From assembly GCF_031877795.1 (NCBI RefSeq), contig NC_133942.1, positions 4,526,001-4,590,000 on the forward strand: DNA of 64,000 nucleotides, in the 5' to 3' direction. How positions within the stretch are numbered: position 1 is the first letter of the stretch; every line of letters starts with the position of its first letter. The notes under the pieces were generated by a model. The model was not told the DNA's origin, did not search any database, and was given only the letters and a program-made list of their open reading frames with translations. This stretch comes from Strix aluco (taxonomy: Eukaryota; Chordata; Aves; Strigiformes; Strigidae). A program made the translations under genes and the position numbers. Positions 1-11,100 of the stretch are shown one piece after another.

Positions 1-1021
1 CCTCCGACAGCGCTTGATTTTCACCGGATCCTTTCCTTGCTGCTGGCACAAGCGAGGGGGAAGCTCACGGCGGAGGCAGGAGAGAGCGAGCCAGGGATTT
101 CGTCTCCCGAAAAAAAAAAAAAAAAAAACAACAAAACGAGGATCAGAGCCGGAGGGAGGCACTTGCAGCTGGGCTGCCTCGGCCCGAGCGAGCCCGGGCG
201 GGATCCGGCGAGCTGCCCTTGTTCCCGGCTTTCAAGGTCATTTCAATCCCGTGTGTTGGCTGCTGGAGCGGAGCCACCGCCGAGGATGCTGGAGGGGAAC
301 GGCCGGTGCCGAGCGGCGCTGTCAGGAGAGAGACAGGAGGTCAGGGAGAGGAGGGACAGACCGAGCCCTGCGTGTCCCCCCCCCGGGTCCCCGCGCCGCG
401 GGCGGCCTCCCTCGATGCCCCCCCCAGGGTCCCTCCCGCGCCGGGAGCCGCCTGTCCCCGGGGCCCCCCGCCCGGCCGACGGGAGAGCCGAGGCCTCGCT
501 CCCAGCAGGTCCCGGGCTCGCTCCCAGCACCCGCGATACTGGTTCTCACTGGGAGCCGCTCTCAGAGCCCCGCGCCACGGAGGAAGCCCGGCCTCGCTCC
601 CCTCGCGGCGCCGGTGGGACAATGACGTGCCGGGAGAGCTCGGCCGCCGCCCAGCACCGAGCCACGCCGGGGGCCGCGGCGAGGAGCGGCCGGGACAGCC
701 CCCGGGGCCGGTCCGCAGCCTCCGCTCGGGCTCGGAGCCCGCCTCTCCCCTCCCGCTCAGCACCGGCGGCTCCCGGGCCGGGCAGCGGCGGGACCCCCCG
801 CGCCGGTCCGTCCCCTCAGCGGGGGCGGGAAAAAAACCCCTCGGTGTTTCCGCGCTCCCCTCAGAGCGCGACGCCGCCGCCGGCGCTCGGCCAGGGCCAG
901 GCCGAAGGCCGGCACCGGGCTCCCCGGCGGCCACAGGGCCGCGCCCCGCGGCTGCCGGCCGCCCCCTGGGACCCCCGCGGCCCCCGCAGCGCCGCCCCCC
1001 CCCCCCCCGCTCGCCCCGTAC
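1..1021. other. CpG-rich intronic DNA of the leftmost gene
   Basis: Very GC- and CpG-rich sequence following the putative first-exon donor. It includes an A-run near 111-128. I see no further exon. The long open frames here in all directions are a by-product of high GC. Confidence 0.5.
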
Positions 1022-1056
1022 CTGCGCGGCGGCCCCGCGCTGCCCGGCGCCGTCAT
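1022..1056 (-). CDS. Putative first coding exon of a gene leaving the window (GRAMD2A candidate)
   Basis: On the minus strand an ATG at 1054-1056 opens a 35-base frame (MTAPGSAGPPR plus two bases) ending at a good donor, CAG|gtacgg, at 1021. It lies in a CpG island with two CCAAT boxes just upstream. In human the gene beyond the PKM 3' end is GRAMD2A, also on the PKM strand and, as I recall, starting MTA; this is the only support for the name. The rest of the gene is outside the window. Confidence 0.35.
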
Positions 1057-1250
1057 GCCCCGCGCGCCCAACCTCCTCGCGGCGGCCCGGCGCCCGCCCA
1101 TTGGCCACCCGCCGCTACGCCCCGCCCCCAGCGCGCGCCCCCATTGGCCCGTACCGCCCGCCGCCGCTGCCCCGCCCACCAGCGGAGGGGGCGGAGCTTG
1201 GCCGCGTACCCGCCCCTTAAAGGGCCGCGGCCCCGCGCTGCTGCCACCCC
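1057..1250 (-). promoter_or_regulatory. CpG-island promoter, minus strand
   Basis: The minus strand holds two CCAAT boxes (ATTGG on plus at 1100-1104 and 1143-1147), GC boxes (CCGCCCC) and a CCTTTAAGG element around 1217-1222, all within 200 bases upstream of the ATG at 1056. The distance to the PKM polyadenylation signal is under 100 bases from the TTTAAG element. Confidence 0.5.
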
Positions 1251-1299
1251 ACCCCCCCCGAGACACCCCGACCCCTCCCCAAAGATCAGGGCAGGCTGG

Positions 1300-2011
1300 T
1301 GGGTGCTTCAGCTTCTCTTTATTGATGGAGAGTTGTGCTCTGCCCCCCCCCGGGGCGGGGGGGGGGGTTCGGGGGCAGGGGGGTGTGCACACACAACTAA
1401 CACACAGACGACGCTGCCAGGGGAGCACGGGAAGCTCTGAGCACGGAGGGGGAGCCAACCCCCTTCTACCCCCACCCCTGGAAACAAAACCCGCGTAGAG
1501 GGGGGCTGGAGTCACCCGGGATTTGGTCTGTGGGGAGGCCGGGAGAGGGTCTGGGTGCACAGGAGGGAGGGAGGGAGGAGCAGCTTCCCTGGAGTGAGGA
1601 GGGGTCCAGCAGAACCGTTGACCACACATCCCCTCTCCCCTTCCCCTTCCCCCCAACTCCGGGCAGGGAAAGGGACATTTCACACCCTGAGGACAGTCAC
1701 TAAGCTAAGAGGAGTCCCAGCAGCATGCAGGAACCTCCGACGCTGACTCCGACATACATCGGGGCAGGACTTCACTACGGGGAGAGGTTTTTAAAAAAAC
1801 TAAACACTTCAAGTATATATATATTTTTTTTTTTTTTTTTTAGTGATTTAAGGTCTCTTCCCCCTGCTGCTGCTGCACTGGGTGGTGTTTAGCAACCTAC
1901 ATCCACTCTAGGGACCAGGAGAACAGCGCAAGCGACGGCTGGTCTAAGGCGAGGGGAGAGGGGAGCGGAGGGGAGGGGGAAGGAAGGGGGGTGCTGGGTG
2001 GAGGGGGGCCT
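1300..2011 (-). other. PKM: PKM 3' untranslated region
   Basis: About 710 bases between the stop codon and the polyadenylation signal. It includes an A18 stretch in the mRNA (T-run at 1824-1841) preceded by a TA-alternating segment; oligo-dT priming could misfire there. Confidence 0.75.
1318..1323 (-). terminator. PKM: PKM polyadenylation signal AATAAA
   Basis: AATAAA on the minus strand, the first canonical hexamer after the PKM stop that is followed by a GT-rich stretch on the template-complement side. Cleavage would fall near 1290-1305. Confidence 0.7.
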
Positions 2012-2118
2012 TCAGGGCACGGGCACCACGCGCATGGTGTTGGTGTAGCCAGAGCCGGGGCGCCAGCCCGTCAGCACGATGACCAGGTCGCCGCTCTTGA
2101 AGAAGCCACGTGCTTTAC
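2012..2118 (-). CDS. PKM: PKM exon 12, coding part
   Basis: Encodes residues 496-530 ([18 protein letters not shown]... to the TGA at 2012-2014). The acceptor is ctcctag at 2119. This holds the C-terminal beta strands and the loop near the effector site. Confidence 0.97.
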
Positions 2119-5100
2119 CTAGGAGAGAAGAGAGGGAGGTGTCAGAGCTCGTGTCCCCCCGTCAGCCTGCCACAGGCTGCTCACCCCCACCCCACGTCAC
2201 TGTGCTGCGGGGAGCAGCCTGGCCCACACGGCCGCGGCTCTGGGGGGGTATCGGGACCCCGAGCCCCTGCTGCCCACCCATCGCCTCTGCTTTGGGCTCC
2301 TCTGTGACACAGAGCTTGAAATTCAACAGCACGGCCTTTAGAAAGGGGCTGGAAAAGGGAGTCGTCCCCCTCCGGGCTCCTCTTGTCTCTCAGGAGTGAC
2401 GAGCATCGCGGTTCAAGCATTTATCACATTAAAACCAACCTGGTTTTCTGCTGGAACCTATTTTCAAGCAGCTGTGACAAACACACTGGCCCCATTTCCC
2501 AAGCAGATGCGGTTGTGCTTATGCAACCGCCATCCCCCGTTTCCCAAGCGGATACCGTTACCCCCCAGCAGCCAGTTCCTCCCCCTGAGCCACCGGTAAC
2601 GCCAAAAGCACCACCTGAGGTGCTCAGAGCCACCACGTCCCACCGGGTGAGGCCGGAGTGGTGTCACTCACCAACATTCATGCCCAGGTTGACACGGAGG
2701 TCCACGTCCTCCGCCCAGGCATCGTGGGCTGGTTCTTTGCACAGGACAGGGAAGACGCCCCGGTAGAGGTGGGCCTGACGCGCCGTCTGGTCGTTACGGG
2801 TCACGGCGATGATGGGAGCCCGCGGGCGGTACCGTGACACCAGGTGGGCTGACCTAGAAGGAAAAGCGGGCGCGAGGTGAAGCACCACGTTACAGGCAGA
2901 GGACGCCTGTGTACAGCCGAAGGCAGCACAAGCAGCGGCGAGGTTCGCCCGTCACCCTGGAGGGCCCCGCAGAACCCCTGGAGGCACCGAGAGGGCGACT
3001 GCGGGAGAGGCTGGCAAGAGCCAAGCTCGCCAAGGAGCTCGCCGCTCTGCTGGATTCCCAGTTAGGCAACTGGGCGGACCACCACCAAAGGCCGTCCCTT
3101 GGCGACAGTCCCTACTCCAGTCTCGTGGTGAAAATCACCTCGACTCCGAGTTTAGGAAGTGCCATCTGTGTGTTTTGGGCCCGAAAACAAGCCTTTATTT
3201 GTCTCTGTTGCTATGTTAAGGTGGCGAGGTGCCATTTATTCTGGCCTCTGCAAGCAGCCCTTGGCATCTCAACGGGGGTCCCTGCAAGTTCCCTCTGTTC
3301 TGAGGAGCTCCCGGTTTATGGGATGGAAAGAGTCCGCGCCAGCAGCGCTACCCAAAGCTTGCCAAGGAGGAAGCCATTTGCCTCCCAGCCACGTTCACCT
3401 GCTGGAGCCAGCAAACAGGCCAGTTCCTCCTCACAGAGCTCTGCTCTTGCACCCAACAGGAAGAAAATGCAACCGAGGCCAAAATTGATACTGGGAAGTT
3501 GAGCAGAGAGTCCTTAAAATGCCTTAAAAATAGCAAGTGGCACACCCTGGGTGGGGACTACGGCTTCCCTTTCCCTGGGCACGGCTTAGAGAGCATCTGC
3601 AAATAAATGGAGATTAAAACTGCAAGGCCACAGCATTACAGCTCCATCTTTCCGACAAGCATGCCAGTATCTCCACTAGCTTTTGCAGCCTTGTTTAGTG
3701 GAGCCAAGCTCAGCAATACTCCGATTCAAAGATTGCTGCTTAAAGCAGGCAGTAGCAGTCTGCTCAAAGCACCCAAACACACGTGCCAGCTCTCAGACAA
3801 TCCTTCCCACGCTCTTCAAGAAGCCTCCCGGTAGCTCTAGGAGATCCAGGTACTCAAAGGCTGTAACAGAATCCACAGCTAAAAATATTCAAATATCAGA
3901 GTTCAAATCTCTTTAAAAAGGTCAAGTGTAAGACTGGAACCTTTTACAAAGAAACATTAGAAGCACAAGGGTATCCAGAATCTCAGTGCTTATAGTCATT
4001 CCTCATCTCTGCAGAAAGAGGCTGCTCCAAATCATTTTAAGCTGTAAATTTAGGTGAAGGTTTCACCGAAGGTCCAAATCTTCAGATTCTGCCCAGCGCA
4101 CATCACATCTCTGTTGCTGCACTATTTCTCTGGTCTGAATCCAGTGCAAGAAAATCAGATTTTCTTCCAGAAAGCAGTCTGAGACTTATGGTCGGATGCG
4201 CTTTGAGAGTGGGCAGCCTAGTTCCTCTAGATGGAAAAGCTGATCCACAAGGCTTCAGCTCCCTTTCCACAACTGGAAGAGTCTCTACTCAGCAGTTGTC
4301 ACCGTCGCTGGACGGAAATCCCAAGCTAGATTATTTCCAGCATGTCTGCACTGCTGTCTCTCACCAGCAGCCAAGGCACTGAGCTCACCTGAGCGCAGGC
4401 AGCACTTGGCTGCGGGGTGCCTGCCTGTTCAGCGAGATTACTCGCAGGCTGGCCTAAGGAAGGCTGTAAGAGGAGATTTCCAGCACTTTCAGTTTCCCTG
4501 CCTAACAATTCTAGGCTAAGCAGGCCTTCTTCGCCCCTTGGGCTTAGGCAAGCAGGGCTGATGCCTGAAAAGTTCAGCAAGGGATGCCACTATGAAAGGC
4601 CAAGGCCTTGATTTTAAAAAAAAGATTCTGCATCCACTGAACTTCTACCTTACTGTTACATCGAGGATTTCTTGCCAAGACGTTTGAATCGAAGCTGCAA
4701 CACTCATTTTCCCTTGACTCTTCCAGCCAGCGCTGCTGGCAGAGATGCCATTCACAACAGCAAGGGGAGGCAGGGCAGGGTGCTGCTGCCACGCTGGCAG
4801 AGGCAGGCTGAGGAAGTCAGAGGTTACGGGTGTGCAGATGTTCGAGATGTCTGCCCATCTCCCGAGGAACCAGCACTGCAGGAAGGCAGCCTGGGCTCTC
4901 AGTCGCTGCCAAAACCTGGGCTTCACCATACAGCTCTTTGCGGGTCTCCTTCCCCTACCCTGTCAGGAAGCGGGGCTTGACCTGAGGGAACCTGGCACCT
5001 CCTACCTTCCAGACTTGGTGAGGACAATAATGGCCCCGCTGCAGCACTTGAAGGACGCTTCCACAGCGCCAACAGCGGCCGCCTCCGTGGGATCACAGTT

Positions 5101-8100
5101 CAGGGAAGTCAGACGACGCAGTTCCTCAAACAACTGCCTGTGAAAGATGGCGGCTTCGGCCTCCCGGGCAATCTATAAAGCAACGTGCGTTCGGGAAGAC
5201 AAACACTCACATCAGTCGCTCGGGGCAGCACGGGGTAAGGCAAGGTGCTCTATCAGCAAGGTGTCACACAAATACCATCAGCTTTTGACATTAAGTTACC
5301 AATTACCAAGCCCATTTAGTTCAACAGGTCGGGGTGATGGCCGCAACACTGAGCCACCCGAACAGCACGGACTTCTAGAGGAACCATTCCACTCTCAAGG
5401 TTTCTGTTCTGAGCTGGTGGCACCTGCTGAGTCACCTCACCTTGCTGAGCCCACACTCAGGTGACATTCATGCCAACTGCCAGGCGCTCTCGCTCTGCTT
5501 CTGCCTACCTGGAATCCCTCCCTGCCACAGAGAAGTCCACTCAGACCGCAGCAGTTATGCAAGGCTGATACCGTAGCAGCAAGCTGCTTGCTAAATATTT
5601 GCAGTGTTAGGACGGAGCGTGTTTTTACTCATGGAAAAAACTGGCACCAAGCCCCCTCTCTGAGCCCTACCTGCCAGACTCAGTCAGAACTATCAGGGCT
5701 GGAGCTAAGCACTTAAAAGAGGCCTCCACTGCGCCTACTGCCATGGCATCGGCAGGGTCCCTGTTGTTAACATTGAGGCGGAAAATTTCTTCAAACAGCT
5801 GACGATGAAACATTGCAGCCTCAGCCTCACGAGCGATCTGCAGGCCCGAGTAACAGGGAAGGAGGAGAAAAGAGGAAAGAAGGAAAGATATACCAGAGTA
5901 ACATGAGATCACGTCAATTTGCTTAATTGTCATAGTAACGCATGCAAGAGGATATTAAAGGTCAGGCTGTGAAACTCTTTGGCTCTCAGGTTGTGAATTT
6001 GTTGAAGGCAACTCAGTGTAAGGAGTCGCTGTCACAGTGGCTGCTCCACCACGCCGGTCAGCTGCCGGGCCCTGGTCACTGGGCAGGCATTCAGGAGGTG
6101 GCATCCTTCCTATATATTTTGGAGTCCCTTCAGACAGCCAGATGCAGATTGCTTTTCAAGGACCACAGCAATCCGGCTCAGTCAGGCCACATTTTGTTGC
6201 TGCTGCTCATTGACCTGAGAGCCAATGAAGTTTCACCTCCAAGTGCTGTACCAACTTCCCTTTTGGTAATAGAGAAATAAATAGGAACAAGCCTTCCTTG
6301 TAGGGTTGTCACAACATGTATGTTGGGGTGTTTGTACAGTGCCAGACTTGGACAGATGAGAGGTGCAGAGGCACAACTGAGGGCTTTCTGTTCAGTCTAA
6401 GCATTTGCAACATGTTCAGTAATCTATTCATCCCAGCACGCCGGGAATCACTCACGTTTAAAGACAATCCTCATCTCAGACGGCTGCATTAGCCCATGAC
6501 AACCCGATAAAGAAGGCTTGCAGAGACCAGAAAAGCATGCAAAGGTTGATCATCTTTTCAAGGACAACTTCATTCAGTTACTCCAGAAAGTGAGCAGACA
6601 CTACACAAAGCATGATGAGTTGATGTTTAAGCAGAGAATGAAGTGCCCTGATCGTGAAAACTTTGTAGTTAGACCCCTTCCAAGTAAGAATTTTACTACT
6701 TTAGTGTTAATGAATTATTTTATGTGATGCTAGGAATTATCTCTCTTCTGCAGATACCGGTTTAAGCCAAAGTAGTTAAGAACCTTATGTCTAAAAGTAA
6801 CAGGACAGATGTGACAAGCCGGAACAGCACTCCAGTGCCAACTCCGGTCCTAAAGCAGTCAGTTTTGTTACTGCTGGCTTTATGCTTGCCGTTAGATAAA
6901 ATGGAAGCATTCGTCTCAAAACACTTACTCCAAACACAAGAGCTGACAGCCGGGCAGTTTATCTTCAGCTCCTGGTCCAAAGGCAGGCAGCTCTGCACAA
7001 CACGCAGAGTGAACCTGAGTTTAGAGGAAAGCCTGCACTCCCCAGTTGTAAGAGAATATGTGTTTGCACGTGCCTGCTTTGACAGCGGGAGGGCACAGCA
7101 ATTCTTAATGTCACAGCTAGCTTTACTCACACGGAAATGACTAGAAGGTTTCCAGTTGGTACACGGGTGGAGGTACCAAGGTGAAGGTGGGAGAAAGGAA
7201 AATGGAGCAGCTATTTAAACCTTGGTCCCATCAGGCAGCATGGCCAGGGCAGCATTTGAAGACAACTGTGGATCATGGACTGGAATCGGAGGGAAGCGCA
7301 CTCCCACGAGCAGGAACCAGCCTGGCTAATAGCTGGAAGCTTGCCACTAAACGCGAGGCACACGGTGTTTTGTCACAGAGATGCCAGCTACTGAAGAGCA
7401 AGCCCGTTTCTATAAGGCTAGCTGGAAAGGGAAACCACTGCCGAGTCCCAGCAAAGCTGCTGGGACAGGCCAGGGATAGACAGGTCAAATCTTTTAGAGA
7501 GGTGCAAGGATACTCCACAGCACGGACCTGATCGCTCTCAGCATCACAGCCCATGTCTGCACCTCGCTACAGAGGGAGCTTTACTTGGAATAATCCTCAG
7601 TGGATAAACTGGATAAACGAATATATAAACCCAAACTGACACTAATTTCAGGCCTGGGAATGCACACAGGAGCTGTAATTTACCAGAGGTAAGGTGCTCT
7701 CTCCCTGCTATGACCGCTTGGGCACTTCAGATGGAAATACTCAACTGCTCTGGCCATGCTGCAGATTTTCAGACCGTAGTTATTCAGGGTGCTATCGCTG
7801 GGTGGGGCTTCTCTCGACTAACACCAAGTGAATTAGCTCAGATGAAAGATCCTGACTGCAGGCAGACGTGCTCCTACCATCAGAGTTGGCACCTTGCTGC
7901 CTGTGCCATGTTATGTTAAATAAAGTGAATCTGGTTTTTGCTCCTCTGCACAGAGGGTTAAAACCTTCAGTGTTTCTCCAGAGGCCTGGCAGAGTGAACA
8001 CCACTATTCCCAGGTGTGCAGGAAGAGGGAAGCACATGCAATGGATCCTGAGCTCAGGCTACAGGTACGATACAACCTGCCTAATTCTTTAAGGATTAGT

Positions 8101-11100
8101 GCCAGAATGGAAACCCAGGTGTAATGTTTGCTGCAGCAAGTTTCCAACTCTTAGTAGGAAGTCAGCCCTTTTGATTTAGGGGGTGAAAACTGAGGAAGAA
8201 CCTTTTAGGTGCACCGTTAGTGTCCAGCCTGTAAACCAGCAGTCACAGTCCAGCAATCAAGTCATATTTCACATTTGCCACGTGCAAAAAACACCACTCC
8301 GTATTGACCAGATAAAGGTAAGAGATATTTACATAACACACTGCAAACAAACACCAGCTGAGTTGATTAATCTATATAACCTAAACTGCAAATAAAACTG
8401 GTGAGAGTTAAAACTGTTATCACTGGTGTGATTCACAGCACTGGTAACTGGGGAGAAGCAACACTCGTAGATACTTGGCATCAGGCCTTTTATCAGCTGC
8501 AACACGAGCTGGGTGAACTCGAAGCAGAGCAGAGGTTTCTGGCAGTTCAGGCATGTAAAAATATGGTGCTGTCAGTACTCGTGCAACAAACACCCCCAAC
8601 ATCAAGCGCATCAAGTGCTCAATGCTACAGCGCTGTAAATCAGACTCACAAGCCTCCCCCACCCCCCCACGGAGGAGTCAGTCGATACCTTTCATTATCT
8701 AGAGATAAACTGCTTAAGCAGCTCCTTGACCTTGGAGAAGTTTAAGGCATTTAATATGCCAAAACGAATGGGGCGTTTTGAGAAACTCGTACCAAGGTAA
8801 CAGCAAAAAACTCTTTACCCTGGTCTAAACAAAAATTGATGAGAAATTGGAATTTTTAGATCAGGGGACTGCAGAGCAGTTCTCAGCTCTGCCCAACAAT
8901 ACTTTAGAGCACACAAAGTGAGGTTTCGGGCCCCGAGGCCCATGCTAGGTAAAGAAACACCCACCGTGGCAGTGCGAACAAAGAAATCACTACTTTGGAC
9001 TGCTAGGTGCTGCCACCTAGCACCAGGCACACTTAGATCTGGAGGTGCCTGGCTCAGATGGAAGATGCAGGGCAAGAGAGCACTGCTACCTTCACCTGCG
9101 GACTGCTCTGCCCTCCCCGAGCAAAGGCCGTACTCACAGCGTGCTGCATGCGCACAGCCTCGAGCGGGTAGTCTCCCTTGGCAGTCTCTCCAGAGAGCAT
9201 GATGCAGTCTGCTCCATCCAGGACGGCATTAGCAACATCGCTGCCCTCAGCGCGGGTCGGGCGAGGTTTCTTGATCATGCTTTCCAACATCTGGAAGAGA
9301 ACAAGTTCAAAGGAATCAAGACACTGCAGAAGGAACCAGCTGCTTTTTCACTAGTGCACTTCAGTATACTTTAAACACAGGGCAGAAGACAGGATGCAGC
9401 CTAAGGAGTCTGGGAGAAGTTTCCCCATGGGTACAGGACAGGGAGGCCTGGTCCCTAACCAGCTTTCAATTAAAGCATCTACTAGCAGGAAAAACAACCC
9501 ATTTCATTTTGTACCTGTTCTCCATTTACTCCTTTTCCAGGGAGATTATACCCACATACTATCACAGACACAATATTCCAACTTCCCAATTTAACTTCTC
9601 AGCACAGGGCTTAGTCCAAGGAACTCTGAGCTCTTCAGAGTACTGTTAGACATCTTTATGGAAAGCTCAAATCCTCAGCTTTCCCCCCACTGCAGCTCAC
9701 CACAGGGCAAACATCACTCATTTCCTCATGAAACACTGCCTGAGGCAGCACTTCAGTTGCATTTCAGTAGCAGTACAGGAAGAGGAAGGAGCATATGCCA
9801 CTGCAAATTCAGATCCTTGTCTGATGACTCCTGTCTAGCACCAGCTTTTGCTTCCACAGCCTGTGCAGAGAGCAAGCACAGCCAGGAAACCAGTCCTCCC
9901 AGTGCCTGAGGACCATCCACACACAGTCCCTACAGGAACCAGGGAAGCTAAACATCAGCCCTCCCTCCCTCCCTAGCAGCTCCCAGAATAATGAGATGGA
10001 ACTTTTACTCAGTTCCTTCTGATGCTGCAGTGTGGGCACTCCTTGTAAGGTACCTGGGAACCTTACCAAGTCTTCTGTTAGACACAGGTGTGCTGCTGCA
10101 AAATGCCAAGGCAAAAGCATAGGTGATTTTTTCCCAGAATTTCTTTAGTCAGCCCAAAAGGCTCATACTGCAGGAAGTTTTGAGGAATAAAACCTTCAGC
10201 AGCTGCACAACAGGTCCTGTAACCTTACTGGGGAAGATCCAAACACATCTTTTAAAAAGCACCTCAAGATGAGCTATTCAGCTATGAACAAAACCTCTCT
10301 GCTCTTCGCATCTCACTGTAGCGAACGCCATCAAGCCATGACAGCTCCTGACGTTCACACCCTGCCAGGCTCCGGCAGTTACGAGCTGGCGTTGCGTTTC
10401 CAGTACCTGAGTGGCACAGATGATGGGTTTGCCAGCCCTGTTGCAGCGCCCAATCATCATCTTCTGAGCGAGGAAGACTTTTTCAGCGGGGATCTCAATT
10501 CCCAGGTCACCACGGGCCACCATAATGCCATCACTGGCCTCCATGATCTCATCAAACCTGACCACAAGAGAAGAGGTTTGTTACCCGAGTTGTTCTGCAA
10601 AGCACCTTCCTGTCTGTTGCCCTCCCTCTCTGAAAGAGAGCGTTGCTCTGAAGCACGATACGCAGCTACACTGTCGGCACACGCCCTTTCCAGGCGCCAT
10701 TTTGGTATCCTCTAATGTCACAGTAGGAGGAAAAAACCCAAGACCAAGTCACGGCACATATAAAGTGCTATATAAAGCTTTCTAAAGCAATACAAAGACA
10801 GATTGTATGAGCATGAGTTGATCCCAGATATTTTTAGTCTGATAGTTTGTCACAGACGTGGTGATTCCCATACATTAGCTGGCTGATTTGCATCCAGAAC
10901 AGCAAGTTTGCTGAAGTTTGAACACACACTCACTACAACTACCACAGATTTTTCAGGGATGCGGGGTGACTGTGACACTGTCCCCACGAGCTCAGGATGT
11001 GTGACAGTTACACAACCCACTACTCATAGCGCAGCTGTGTCAAGTCCCACGCGCACGGCATTAAGTGACAGCCTGCATTACCACCCAGTTACTCGGACTA

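Noticed and set aside
1824-1841. Processed-retrocopy tail inside the PKM 3' region
   Set aside because: The A18 run of the mRNA strand sits within a continuous 3' untranslated region of an intron-bearing gene with no target-site repeats or second coding copy.
5006-5837. Apparent swap of M1 and M2 exon order in PKM
   Set aside because: The TKSGR exon is M2 and the TESGR exon M1; with the minus strand read correctly the order is M1 then M2 as in mammals.
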